From positions 33,311-97,310 of the forward strand of contig NZ_KE557311.1 of NCBI RefSeq assembly GCF_000442275.2: a DNA stretch of 64,000 nt, given 5' to 3'. Under the pieces are notes generated by a model. The model worked only from the letters and a program-made list of their open reading frames with translations. It was not told the DNA's origin and made no database searches. Shown in pieces: positions 48,363 to 57,931 of the stretch. Within the stretch, counting starts at the first letter, position 1. Each line of letters starts with the position of its first letter. Both the position numbers and the translations under genes were made by a program. This DNA comes from Litoreibacter arenae DSM 19593. GTDB lineage: Bacteria; Pseudomonadota; Alphaproteobacteria; Rhodobacterales; Rhodobacteraceae.

Positions 48363-49298
48363 ATGCCACATGCCTCAAACCTCTTTTCAAGGGCAGCGGC
48401 ATTGGCTTTTGCCCTTGGCTTCACTCATCTCGGACAGCCCGCAAATGCCGACGTCTTTACGGACAAGGTCGTCTACATTCAGTGCACCAAAGATGGGAAG
48501 ACCTCCCACGGCAGCGGTGTCGTCGTCAGCGCACAAGGCCATGTTTTGACAGCGCGTCATGTCGTGCCCGATGGCAGCATTTGTGCGGGCTCAATCGGCG
48601 TGGCGGACGAGTTCGATCTGCAACGGCTCAACATCCAGCCGCAGGACGCGGTCGGGTTTGATGCCAAGCTATTGAAATTTGCGCGCTCGGATGAGTATGA
48701 GTTCGCGCAGTTCTGCCCCATGGAGCAACTAGCAGCACGCAAAAAAATCTTTGTCGCGGGCTTCCCCGGCAAGACGGAAACCGGCGCGCCATCCTATCGC
48801 GAGGGTATTTTGTCCACGACCGAGCTAAATTCCACCGGCGTCATCGAGACGGATGGTCAAAGTGTCGGCGGCATGAGCGGCGGGCCGGTGTTCTCGGAAA
48901 ACCTCAATGGTCTTGTCGGTATCGTCAGCGGCGCCCAATTCGCAGCCGACGGCGCGGTGAGCTATTACGGCATTCTTCCAGTGGCAAGCTTTGCGGCGAC
49001 GTTCAATCTGACGCCAAGCCCCAAACCCTGCTACTCCCAGTACCGCCTTATTGATCTTTTCGGCACAGGAGACATTGATGTTGAGGACCTCTGGTGGGAG
49101 ACAGGGGAGGCGCCGCTGGAGTTGAAGGTCAACGAGACAGAAGGTTTCTGTTTTCTCGCGGGTATTTTCGGTGAATTCAACGATCCCAGCGACTCCGTGG
49201 AGATTCTGCTCAAGGAAGGCTTCTTTGTCCTGAACGGCGAGAATTTCAATGGCGGAAGCCACGGTGCCTATGCCAAATGCGTGCGCTACAGCCACTAG
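48363..49298 (+). CDS. Exported trypsin-like serine protease (second copy)
   Basis: 311-residue relative of the N-terminal part of the 43030 protease. Signal peptide residues 1-29 (GQPANA-D). Matching blocks: KVVYIQCTKDGKTSHGSGVV, SAQGHVLTARHVV, and GMSGGPVF followed by LVGIVSGAQF. The triad by spacing is His66, Asp100, Ser172. The C-terminal ~95 residues (EDLWWETGEAPLELKVNETE) form a small extra domain. GGGAGG sets the start 2 nt after the previous stop, so it is cotranscribed with the GH19-protease fusion. Confidence 0.85.
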   Translation: MPHASNLFSRAAALAFALGFTHLGQPANADVFTDKVVYIQCTKDGKTSHGSGVVVSAQGHVLTARHVVPDGSICAGSIGVADEFDLQRLNIQPQDAVGFDAKLLKFARSDEYEFAQFCPMEQLAARKKIFVAGFPGKTETGAPSYREGILSTTELNSTGVIETDGQSVGGMSGGPVFSENLNGLVGIVSGAQFAADGAVSYYGILPVASFAATFNLTPSPKPCYSQYRLIDLFGTGDIDVEDLWWETGEAPLELKVNETEGFCFLAGIFGEFNDPSDSVEILLKEGFFVLNGENFNGGSHGAYAKCVRYSH

Positions 49299-49886
49299 CG
49301 CCGCGCTTACCAGCGCGCGACCGTCACTGCCACCCTTGTGGGCGGCGTTGCCCTGTCGGATCCATCGACAATGGCAGTACTGGTGCAACGTTTTTTCAGA
49401 AGTCTCCTACCGAGGACCTACGACATCTCACGGGTCCTCTCCATCACCTTTCTATGTTGGGGAACGTCACTGGGAAGCTCTCGAAGAGCCCGGTCAATTT
49501 CGCACAACAAAATGGGAGTTCCCAACAATCGACAGTTGGTGGAGGTATCAATTGCCGCAGGCGCGAAAGTCTCAAACTGGCCCCGCGATGTGAGCGACGC
49601 GAGCCAGGCTGAGCCAAGCATTCTCAAGCCGTACAACCTTATGTCGATCCGTCGCATGCGCTCAAAATGGTTGGCTCCGATCTCTGTCGCCAGAGTTTCC
49701 GTGCAGCTTGCCGGCCGCATTATTCTGACCTATGTCAGCTCCGGCTGGCTGACGGAGGCGGGTGATGGCTACCCCTACACGGTGCAGGTCGTCTCGCGGT
49801 TTGACGAGTTGTATTTCGAAGGCGGCGACAGGCGCTATTTGGGCGCAGAGCACAGCAGGATGGCAGCGGATGCACGTGGGTTTTAG
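49299..49886 (+). pseudogene. Decayed gene of the exported-protein locus
   Basis: Coding-like segments switch frame: SEVSYRGPTTSHGSSPSPFY and WEFPTIDSWWRYQLPQAR in frame 1 (49405-49590), then GWLTEAGDGYPYTVQVVSRF and DELYFEGGDRRYLGAEHSRM in frame 3 to the stop at 49886. The stop overlaps the next gene's ATG as in an operon. I take it as a frameshifted gene, family unknown. Confidence 0.4.
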
Positions 49887-50636
49887 ATTTGTAGCGGGCA
49901 CTGTGGCGCTGGCTTTTGGCGGGCTGGCAGGGGCGCAGACCCTACAGCCGACGCTGGAGCTTACACCCTACGCCAACATGCATGCGGTGCAGCAAGGCAG
50001 CAGCCTTGATCTGGGCTTCCTTCCGGACGAGGTCCATCCCGGCTTCGGCGGCGCAGCGGTCGGTGTTGATATTACATTTAACAACGATAATCTGCTGCTC
50101 ACCTGCCCTGACGGCGCGTACAGGATAGCCCTCTCGGATGGCCTTCTGGTGCGTGCGGATTTGTTCTGCCCAACGGACCAGACCAACCATGCCGACGTCG
50201 AGGCGCGACTGCTGGACGCGGGCTTTGCGCACGTTAAGGACTTCACCCAAGACAATCTCCATCCCGACCGACCCATGGGGCCGCACTGTGGCCGATGCCT
50301 TCGAGGCCCTTCCGGATGAAAAAGGCGGCACTGTAGCACGTATCATCCTGTCGCGGTGGGAGCGGCCGGGACGGGCATTTAGTGAGCCTGTCAGCCGCCT
50401 ATTACGCGCCGGCCGAACGCACGCGGCCAATGCTGGAAATCGACATCTCGGTCCCCAAGACATACCTGTTCCCGCGATCGGTGTTCGCAAAATCGTCTGT
50501 CGGGGATGACAGCTGGAGCAGCCCTCTCATAGAACCCGTACGCCCCAAGTTCAATGACGAGCCATGGGAGTCCATGCATCTTGAAAGGCGCTATGATCTG
50601 GCCGCGAAGGCCGCGATGCAACTTTGCTCCGGCTGA
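49870..50636 (+). pseudogene. Exported protein gene with two frameshifts
   Basis: The first frame has a signal peptide (MHVGFRFVAGTVALAFGGLA, cleaved near AGAQ) and runs to about 50260 (LEARLLDAGFAHVKDFTQDN type segment). The second frame continues VADAFEALPDEKGGTVARII and LSRWERPGRAFSEPVS to about 50380. The third frame ends SLSAAYYAPAERTRPMLEID, PKTYLFPRSVF and a stop at 50636. Each shift keeps coding character, so the original product was about 255 residues. Family unrecognised. If the frameshifts are sequencing errors the gene would be intact. Confidence 0.55.
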
Positions 50637-50808
50637 CTGCGGAAGGGGCAAGTTGTCAATCAACTGACCGTGTGTCCAAGCCGGATATACATAGGTCAAT
50701 TCGGGCTCTCTCAACGTCGCAGTCCTGGACTGCACCGGCCCTTGGTCATCGGCTGGCGATAGACACTGGCGTTGGTCTCAGCATATGGTCAGCGGGCTAT
50801 GTCGCAAT

Positions 50809-51852
50809 TCAGCTGAAATCTGTCTCTAACTCATCACCAAAAGTCTGGTGATTACCGATACATTCCCTAACCCAATCGGGGTTGTGATAGGTATCCAGAT
50901 ACCGGTCCCCGCTATCGCACAGCAGGGTGACGAGCGGTCCCCTACGCCCGGCCTCGTTCATGGATTTCGCGATCTGCAAGGCTCCCCAAAGGTTTGTCCC
51001 CGTTGAAGGGCCTGTCTTGCGCCCGATCAGCTTTTCCAGCCACAGCATCGTGGCGATGCTGGCGGCGTCCGGCACCTGGATCATATGGTCGATGACGCCG
51101 GGCTGAAATGACTTCTCGACCTTGGGGCGACCAATGCCCTCAATACGGCTGGAGGCGTCCGACGTCAGGCTGCGATCGCCCGACATGTAGCTGTCATAGA
51201 AAACCGAGTTTTCCGGATCGACCACGGTGAGCGCGGTGTCATAGCCCTTGTACCGGATATAGCGGCCCAGCGTGGCGGAGGTGCCGCCTGTGCCTGCGCT
51301 CATCACCAGATGCGCCGGGATCGGGTGCGGTTCATGCGCCATCTGAGTGAAGAGACTCTCGGCGATATTGTTGTTGCCGCGCCAGTCCGTTGCCCGCTCG
51401 GCATAGGTGAATTGATCCATGAAATAGCCACCGATGTCGCGGGCAAGCTTGACCGAGGCGTCGTGCATCTGTGGCGCGCTGTCGACGAAGTGGATCTGCC
51501 CGCAATAGAATTCGATGAGCCGTATCTTGCTGCGCGCGGTGCTTTTGGGCATCACCGCGATGAAGGGCACACCGATCATGCGGGCGAAATAGGCCTCGGA
51601 GACGGCGGTGCTGCCAGAAGATGCTTCGACAATGGTGGTATGCTCATCAATTTGACCGTTGCACAGGGCATAGAGGAACAATGATCGCGCTAACCGGTGT
51701 TTGAGGCTGCCTGTCGGGTGGGTGCTTTCATCCTTGAGATAGATGTCGACGCCTTCGAGCCGCGGCAGGGGCAATTTGAACAGATGGGTGTCCGCCGACC
51801 GGTGCGCATCCGCGTTGATCTTGCCAATTGCTTCTGCGACCCAGTTGTTCAT
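50809..51852 (-). CDS. PLP-dependent cysteine synthase-fold enzyme, Cds1-type L-cysteine desulfhydrase candidate
   Basis: 347-residue fold-type II PLP enzyme. The Schiff-base Lys51 is in [12 protein letters not shown], the phosphate-type loop in [14 protein letters not shown], and the substrate loop in [17 protein letters not shown]. The length and [12 protein letters not shown] motif match Cds1-like proteins that release hydrogen sulfide from cysteine, more closely than CysK. It lies 48 nt upstream of a TSUP permease gene in the same direction, and the pair may handle sulfur compounds (sulfide or sulfite release and export). Confidence 0.8.
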   Translation of the reverse strand: MNNWVAEAIGKINADAHRSADTHLFKLPLPRLEGVDIYLKDESTHPTGSLKHRLARSLFLYALCNGQIDEHTTIVEASSGSTAVSEAYFARMIGVPFIAVMPKSTARSKIRLIEFYCGQIHFVDSAPQMHDASVKLARDIGGYFMDQFTYAERATDWRGNNNIAESLFTQMAHEPHPIPAHLVMSAGTGGTSATLGRYIRYKGYDTALTVVDPENSVFYDSYMSGDRSLTSDASSRIEGIGRPKVEKSFQPGVIDHMIQVPDAASIATMLWLEKLIGRKTGPSTGTNLWGALQIAKSMNEAGRRGPLVTLLCDSGDRYLDTYHNPDWVRECIGNHQTFGDELETDFS

Positions 51853-51900
51853 TGCTCTACCCCGGCTTCCTGTGGTGGATATCTTGCGTAGTGACCCCCT

Positions 51901-52626
51901 TCATAGGGATTTGATCAGCAATAACAAAGCGCCGCTTGCCGCGATGGAGAGCATCAGAAACCGGCCCAATGCCCTGCTCATATGGCCGCGCACCCGCTTT
52001 CCGATGACATAACCCAGGATCAAACCGGGCAGCATCAATAGCCCCAGCAGCGCCTGACCCATATCAAACACACCCGCAAGGGCGAGCGCGACCAGCGAGG
52101 TGATGTAGGAGAACGTAAACACCAGCGCCATCGTCGGTCTGGTCTTTTCCAGCGGCTCATTCTGATAAAGAACCACCAATGGCCCGCCGGGAATGCCGGT
52201 TGCGGTTCCCATCAGCCCCACGGCTACGCCGCAGATCACCAGGTTACGGGTGGTCAGGACCAATGCTCTGGCAAATATCGTCACCGCAACAGCGCACAGG
52301 ATCAGCGACGGAAACACGATTCCAAGCATTCTTGCGGGCATCATCGTGACAACCACAGCAGCGATAGCCGTCCCGATTACAATCGCGGGCATTAACAGTG
52401 CGACTTCCTTGTGAACAACATATGTCCTGCTGTCTCCCAGCATGAGCAAGGACAAAAACAGGTTCACGAACAGCATCGGACCGGGGACATACTCCAGACT
52501 GATCAGCGCCAGAAGCGGCGCCGCAATCATGCCGAACCCCATCCCGGTAGACGTCTGAACAAGAGAGCCGAAGATCACAATGGCATTCGCGACGACGAGT
52601 GAAGAGATCGTTTGTGTGAGCTCCAT
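51901..52626 (-). CDS. TSUP (TauE/SafE) family membrane protein
   Basis: 241-residue permease with about eight helices in two repeats. The family glycine/proline pattern appears as TSTGMGFGMIAAPLLALIS and GLMGTATGIPGGPLVVLYQN. TSUP proteins export sulfite, sulfoacetate or related organosulfur anions. I start at the ATG at 52626 rather than eleven codons upstream. It is followed by the cysteine-desulfhydrase-type gene on the same strand, which supports a sulfur role. Confidence 0.88.
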   Translation of the reverse strand: MELTQTISSLVVANAIVIFGSLVQTSTGMGFGMIAAPLLALISLEYVPGPMLFVNLFLSLLMLGDSRTYVVHKEVALLMPAIVIGTAIAAVVVTMMPARMLGIVFPSLILCAVAVTIFARALVLTTRNLVICGVAVGLMGTATGIPGGPLVVLYQNEPLEKTRPTMALVFTFSYITSLVALALAGVFDMGQALLGLLMLPGLILGYVIGKRVRGHMSRALGRFLMLSIAASGALLLLIKSL

Positions 52627-52699
52627 CCGGCACCTTGCCTTTTTGTTGAACAGGAACAAGGGATCAATGCCGCTTACAATCCGATCCGTCGCGCGATGT

Positions 52700-54358
52700 T
52701 CACGTTACATGATCGCAGCCGTTCTTGAAACCGGCACTGCAATGGGCAATCAGCCGCGTGGTGTCCTCATCCGACCAGTCACGCGGATTGGTCACCGCGA
52801 CCCAAGGACGGATGTAATCGGCGGCGTAATAGGCATGTCCGTGGCCATCCGGCGCGGTGGAGGCCAGTGCCATGTCCACAGCGAGTTGAAACTGTGTGAC
52901 GACCGGCAGGAATCGCATCGCAGGTGAAACGTCAGGCCCGGGCGGTTCGCGCATCCATTCCGGTTTGCGAAACAGCGAACTGGAGGTGAAGAACACGATG
53001 GGGTCACTGGAGTATTGCAAAAAGACGATCCGCATATTGCCCCAGCCGTCCGGCCCGCCCGGGTCGGTATAGTGCGAGGCAAAGCGGACAAGCCGGTTCT
53101 CGCCCAGTTCCGGCAGAATGTAGGGGCTCTCCTTGTTGCGCGACGCGACGATGTTCTGCCAGCGCAGTGACGGGAAGGGCGGGCCGACCCACAGCGCCCC
53201 GTTGATCGGATTGTCCAGCAGCGTAAACATGTCCGTGCCGTGCATCAACGACCAGGCACCAAGGCTGAGGCCGTGGACATAAAGGCGCGGGCGTGCATCC
53301 TCGGGCAGGTCACGCCAATAAGTGTGAATGGTGCTGATCAAGGCTTCCGCCTGATCCAGCCCGGTGCGGGTCTCCAGAATCAGGGCCAGTGGCGATTGCA
53401 GGTAGGAATACTGCACCGCCACCGTCGCGATGTCGCCGCCATGCATGTATTCGACGGTATCGAATGCGCCCGGATCCATCCAGCCGGTGCCTGTTGGCAT
53501 CGCAACAATCAGGATTTCGCGGTCAAAGCCGCCCTGCCGGATCAGTTCTGCCAAGGCCACGTCAGCCCGCTCCTGTGGCGTATCCGCCTGCGCGCGCCCG
53601 ACATAGACGCGGATCGGGTTCAGGGCGACGCGTCCGGTGAACGCGGCGATATCGCGGGCGGTTGGCCCTGTCAGGACATAGTCGCGGCCCGGCTGCCCCA
53701 AGGCACCCCAGTTGATCAGGGAGTCCCGTCCACCGGTCAGACCCTGTGCTGCCGGTGGCGGCGGGGCATCGGCAAAGAGCCGTTGCGCGACCGTCACGGA
53801 GTTGTCGAGACCGATGATGACGCGGTTCAGCACGCCGTCTCTGGCAAGGAGGATCAAAGCGAATGCGACGATCAGGAACCCGGCTACGTTCGCCGTGCGC
53901 GCGGGCATGATGCGATAGAGGCGAAACCGCACCCGGTCGAACAGCCATTGCAAGACGTATCCGATCAGCACCGCCACCGCGAACACGAAAAGGGCCAGCG
54001 CCGTCGTGCGGACTGTGTTGGCAGATTCCAACAACTCCATCCCCATAAGTTCACGGATGCCGTTCTGCCACTGCCGCGCGTTCATCAGACACAGCACAAG
54101 GATGATTGCCGTCGGGACAGTCGCGACGACCCGCGCAACCTGACCGGTCCGGCCCTGCGGTTCAGGCAGGTCCAGAAGCCGCCAGATTGCAATGCAGGCC
54201 CGCCCGATCAGGTATCCCAGCGACATCACCGTGCCGCCCAGAACGCCCTGAACGATCCAGCTCCGCGGGATCAGCGACGGTGTGAGCGAGGTGGCCAGAA
54301 ACACCAGCCCCAGACAGAGCGGAAGGAAGTAGAGACCTGTTCGAGCCAGAATGCGCAT
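52700..54358 (-). CDS. Inner-membrane alpha/beta-hydrolase (Abhydrolase_9 type)
   Basis: 552-residue protein. The N-terminal ~190 residues hold five or six helices (LPLCLGLVFLATSLTPSLIP, ALFVFAVAVLIGYVLQWLF, VAGFLIVAFALILLA). The C-terminal ~350 residues form a hydrolase domain with nucleophile motif HGLSLGAW, RVYVGRAQADTPQERADVAL, and a late Asp/His (GPDVSPAMRFLP; DGHGHAYYAADY). This matches the two-part Abhydrolase_9 N and C architecture, whose substrates are unknown. I start at the ATG at 54358; a TTG six codons upstream is possible. It is divergent from the antiporter gene. Confidence 0.82.
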   Translation of the reverse strand: MRILARTGLYFLPLCLGLVFLATSLTPSLIPRSWIVQGVLGGTVMSLGYLIGRACIAIWRLLDLPEPQGRTGQVARVVATVPTAIILVLCLMNARQWQNGIRELMGMELLESANTVRTTALALFVFAVAVLIGYVLQWLFDRVRFRLYRIMPARTANVAGFLIVAFALILLARDGVLNRVIIGLDNSVTVAQRLFADAPPPPAAQGLTGGRDSLINWGALGQPGRDYVLTGPTARDIAAFTGRVALNPIRVYVGRAQADTPQERADVALAELIRQGGFDREILIVAMPTGTGWMDPGAFDTVEYMHGGDIATVAVQYSYLQSPLALILETRTGLDQAEALISTIHTYWRDLPEDARPRLYVHGLSLGAWSLMHGTDMFTLLDNPINGALWVGPPFPSLRWQNIVASRNKESPYILPELGENRLVRFASHYTDPGGPDGWGNMRIVFLQYSSDPIVFFTSSSLFRKPEWMREPPGPDVSPAMRFLPVVTQFQLAVDMALASTAPDGHGHAYYAADYIRPWVAVTNPRDWSDEDTTRLIAHCSAGFKNGCDHVT

Positions 54359-54480
54359 GAGACCTATCCAGTTCAAAAGGGTTCCATCTTGGATAATACA
54401 ATGCCCGCAGATGGGCCACCCGAGCCTGTCACTCTCACACAGCCGTTCACGCTTCGCCAGAACTAGGGTAATCGTTTCAA

Positions 54481-56994
54481 ATGGACATAATTCTCATAAC
54501 CACGATTATTGCATCGCTGTTCCTCGTGATCGGCGCGGCTGAGCCCTTGTCTGCCAGGTTGCGGCTGCCGTTTACCGTGATCCTCGCGGCACTTGGAATG
54601 CTGATCGGGTCAGCGGCGATATTCTTCCTGCGGACCAACATCACCGATGCGCTCAACCCGGTCGCAGAAGCCATCCTGGCGCTGCCGATCCGCTCGAACG
54701 TGTTTCTATATGTCTTTCTGCCGACACTGCTGTTTCAGGCTACATTGGGCATGAACCTGCGCCGGATGCTCGATGACTGGGTGCCGATCATCGTTCTGGC
54801 CGTCGTCGCCGTGATCGTTGCCACCCTCAGTGTCGGTTATGCTCTGTCCTGGGCCAGTGCGCTGCCTCTTGCAGCCTGTTTGCTGATCGGGTCCATCATC
54901 TCGACCACGGACCCGTCGGCGGTCGTGTCGATCTTCCGCTCGATTTCCGCACCCCGTCGCCTGTCACGGATCATCGAAGGGGAGAGCCTTCTGAACGACG
55001 CGGCGGCCATCGCGCTGTTCGGGCTTTTCATGGGGTATGTGATGATCGGGGTTCCCGACCCCGAATTGGGCAGCGCGTTGGCGCAATTCCCGGTTCTAAT
55101 CGGGGGTGGGGCGCTGACCGGATGGTTGGCGGCGCGTGTCGGTCTGTGGATCATGGCCCTGTTCAGCGCCCATGAACTGGCGATGATTTCGGTTTCTGTC
55201 GCCCTACCCTACCTTGCCTATATCGGGGCGGAGCAGATGGTGGGGGCGTCCGGCGTCATCGCCGTCGTTGCGGCGGGCCTGACGCTGAACCTTGCCGGAC
55301 CCGGGCGGTTGCCACCCGAGTCCTGGGTCAACCTGCGCGAGATCTGGGACCTGCTGGCGCATTGGGCGGGTGCGCTGATCTTCATCCTCGCAGCCCTGCT
55401 GATCCCGCGGCTGCTGGAGGACGTGCGGGCAAGTGATTTCATCTTGATCGGTGTCGTCATCATCGCGGCGGTTGCGGCGCGGGCGGTTATGCTGTTCGGG
55501 CTCTTGCCGCTTTTGACGATGCTGAAACTGTCGCCCTTGATCGAGCGCCCCTACCGCACGGCAATTCTATGGGGCGGGTTGCGCGGTGCCGTGACGCTGG
55601 CACTGGCGATGGCCGTGACGGAAAGCACGCGCGTCCCGTTGGAGGTGAAGCGTCTCGTCGGCATTCTGGCCACCGGGTTCACGCTTTTCACCCTGCTTGT
55701 GCAGGGGTCGACGCTGCGCGCCGTCATCGGCTGGCTCAAGCTCGACCGGTTATCCCCGATTGACGAGGCTATGTCGCGGCAGGTCGTTGCCGTGGCCCTG
55801 CAAACCGTTCGCGAGGATGTGGCCCGCACAAATGAGGATTACGCCCTGACCCATGATGTCGTGCGCTCGGAGGCGTTGAGATTCGGTGAGAGGCTGGATG
55901 ACGCGGTGAAAGCCGCAGAGGAAAGCGAGGACATCCTCGACAGGGATCGCATTACCCTTGGACTTATTGCGCTGGCCGGGTTCGAGCGGGATACGATCCT
56001 TCAAAAAGTGCGCGAGCGCACGATTTCCGCGCGGATGGCGGAGCAGACCTTGCTGGATGCGGATCGGCTGATTGAAGGCGCGCGCGTTGGCGGGCGCAGT
56101 GGCTATCAGCGGGCAGCACGTCGCTCCGCCGCCTATCACCGCACACTGCGTCTGGCCGTGGCAATTCATTCGCGCTTCGGGCTGTCGGGTCCGCTGGTGC
56201 GGATGACGGCGGACCGGTTTGAACGCTTGCTGGCGCAGCGCCTCATCCTGCGCGATCTGGGCACCTTCATCGACGGGCGAATCCGCCGCATTCACGGGAG
56301 GCGGGTTGCCGAGCTGTTGCAGGAATTGCTGTCGCGCCGCATCGAGATGGTGGAGACCGGCCTCGATGGCCTGCGCCTGCAGTATCCGGGCTATGCCGAA
56401 GAACTGGAACGCCGCTTTATCCGCCGCACGGCCTTGCGTCTGGAAGAACGGGAATATGCCGCCATGCGGGAGGACGGCTTGATCGGTGCCGAAGTCTTTA
56501 CAACGTTGATGCAGGACCTCGCCCGGCGCAGGGGCGCGCTGGAAGACCGGCCGTCGTTGGACATCAGCCTCAAGCGGCTGGAGTTGGTCAAGCAGTTTCC
56601 GCTGTTCGAAGGGCTTGATGAAGCGGCAATCCGTCGGCTCAACCGCGCGCTGAAGTTCCGCTATGTCAGCCCTGACGATATCATCGTGCGCAAGGAAGCC
56701 CCGGTCCGGAATGTGTATTTCATCGCGTCGGGTGCGGTCGAGCTGGAGAGCGCAGGCCAGACATGGCGTTTAGGGCGCGGGGAGATGTTTGGGCAGGTCG
56801 CGATCCTGACGAAAAACGCGCGTCGTGCCGAAGTGCGTGCGATTACGCCGACGACCCTGCTTGTTCTGGATATTGTGCGCTTTCGAGCGCTGCTGGAGAA
56901 AAGTGTGGGGTTGCAGAACGCCGTGCGGGAAAGTGGCGAGAAGCGCGGGATTGATCCGGAGATTTTGCTGGGCGACGTTCAGAAAACCGCCTGA
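54481..56994 (+). CDS. CPA1 sodium/proton antiporter with C-terminal cyclic-nucleotide-binding domain
   Basis: 837-residue protein. Residues 1-405 form the 12-13-helix antiporter core: FLYVFLPTLLFQATLGMNLR, SIISTTDPSAVVSIFRSI and the ion-binding GESLLNDAAAIALFGLF. A long helical cytoplasmic linker (about 410-690) follows. Residues ~700-815 are a cNMP-binding beta-roll, with KQFPLFEGLDEAAIRRLNRA, VRKEAPVRNVYFIASGAVEL, and the phosphate-cassette-like GEMFGQVAILTKNARRAEVR. The layout recalls plant SOS1 and sperm NHE proteins, in which the nucleotide domain controls transport. It probably exports sodium and senses a cyclic nucleotide or related ligand. Confidence 0.9.
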   Translation: MDIILITTIIASLFLVIGAAEPLSARLRLPFTVILAALGMLIGSAAIFFLRTNITDALNPVAEAILALPIRSNVFLYVFLPTLLFQATLGMNLRRMLDDWVPIIVLAVVAVIVATLSVGYALSWASALPLAACLLIGSIISTTDPSAVVSIFRSISAPRRLSRIIEGESLLNDAAAIALFGLFMGYVMIGVPDPELGSALAQFPVLIGGGALTGWLAARVGLWIMALFSAHELAMISVSVALPYLAYIGAEQMVGASGVIAVVAAGLTLNLAGPGRLPPESWVNLREIWDLLAHWAGALIFILAALLIPRLLEDVRASDFILIGVVIIAAVAARAVMLFGLLPLLTMLKLSPLIERPYRTAILWGGLRGAVTLALAMAVTESTRVPLEVKRLVGILATGFTLFTLLVQGSTLRAVIGWLKLDRLSPIDEAMSRQVVAVALQTVREDVARTNEDYALTHDVVRSEALRFGERLDDAVKAAEESEDILDRDRITLGLIALAGFERDTILQKVRERTISARMAEQTLLDADRLIEGARVGGRSGYQRAARRSAAYHRTLRLAVAIHSRFGLSGPLVRMTADRFERLLAQRLILRDLGTFIDGRIRRIHGRRVAELLQELLSRRIEMVETGLDGLRLQYPGYAEELERRFIRRTALRLEEREYAAMREDGLIGAEVFTTLMQDLARRRGALEDRPSLDISLKRLELVKQFPLFEGLDEAAIRRLNRALKFRYVSPDDIIVRKEAPVRNVYFIASGAVELESAGQTWRLGRGEMFGQVAILTKNARRAEVRAITPTTLLVLDIVRFRALLEKSVGLQNAVRESGEKRGIDPEILLGDVQKTA

Positions 56995-57006
56995 ACGCCA
57001 TCCAGA

Positions 57007-57867
57007 TCACGATATCAGCACGTCACAATCTGCATCCCGCAAGACACGGCGGGAGACGCTGCCGATGAACGCGCGGCTGACCAGATTTTTGCGTGCCTGA
57101 CCCATGGCGATCAAATCCATGTTCTGATCCTGACAATACGCCACCAGCGTCTTGGCAGGGTCGCCTTTGGCCACGGCGGGCTGAATGCTCACGTCACTTT
57201 TGCTCACCAAAAGCCTGAGGTGTTCTTCCGCCTTAAGGATCAGTTGTTCCCGATGGTCCGCAAACGCCACCTTGCCAGCGCCGGTACGCAGCATGGCTTC
57301 CTTCAGTTGCCGGGGGATATGGACGACCTGTAACAAGCGCAATTTAACGCCGGGCAGTTGCTGCGAGACAAACCGCATCAGGTCCAGCGCTTCATCCGTC
57401 CCGTTGGTTGCCACGACTGCGCGCGCGTAGGGGGCCTCGGCCTTCGTTTTCACAACAAGGACGGGGGTCGACGCAGCCGCAATCACACGTTCTGTCGTTG
57501 ATCCAAGAAGCCTTTCGGATATCTTTCTTTTCTGGTGCGCGCGCATAACGACAAGGGCTGGATCCACCTGTCGGCAGAGGTCGATCAAGGTAAGGGCATG
57601 TGCCCCTGCTTCGATGCGGATGCTCACTTGGGATTTCTCCACCCCCAACTCGAGCAGCGCCGCCTCGATCCGGTCGCGCGCAGCAAATGCCGCCTGGCCA
57701 AGAAAGGTCGAGGCGTCGTCAAGCTCCGACGGATCGCCCGGAAGATCGAGAACATGCGCGACCCAAAAATCGGCGTCGTGGTTTTTCACAAGCTCGATCG
57801 CGCGTCTCAGGACCGCCATGTCTTGCGGAAGGCGACCGACTGCCGCGAGGATTACTGATTTGGGCAT
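57007..57867 (-). CDS. uspA: Tandem universal stress protein
   Basis: 286-residue protein of two Usp domains. The first (1-140) has MPKSVILAAVGR and LVVMRAHQKRKISERLLGST then STPVLVVKT. The second (145-286) has RAVVATNGTDEALDLM, VAKGDPAKTLVAYCQDQNMD and MGQARKNLVSRAFIGSVSRR. The ATP-binding GxxGx9GS motif is incomplete in both halves, so nucleotide binding is uncertain. It is convergent with the antiporter gene (12-nt gap). Confidence 0.9.
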   Translation of the reverse strand: MPKSVILAAVGRLPQDMAVLRRAIELVKNHDADFWVAHVLDLPGDPSELDDASTFLGQAAFAARDRIEAALLELGVEKSQVSIRIEAGAHALTLIDLCRQVDPALVVMRAHQKRKISERLLGSTTERVIAAASTPVLVVKTKAEAPYARAVVATNGTDEALDLMRFVSQQLPGVKLRLLQVVHIPRQLKEAMLRTGAGKVAFADHREQLILKAEEHLRLLVSKSDVSIQPAVAKGDPAKTLVAYCQDQNMDLIAMGQARKNLVSRAFIGSVSRRVLRDADCDVLIS

Positions 57868-57931
57868 GGAAAGACCTCCGTTAAGTGTGTTTGACGAGCG
57901 CAGTAGCAGTATCAGACAGGCGTCAGCCGCA

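Noticed and set aside
48660..48710. Apparent Asp-to-Glu change in the triad of the second trypsin-like protease
   Set aside because: By spacing from the His and Ser, Asp100 in GFDAKLLKF aligns with Asp94 of the first protease, so the triad is intact.
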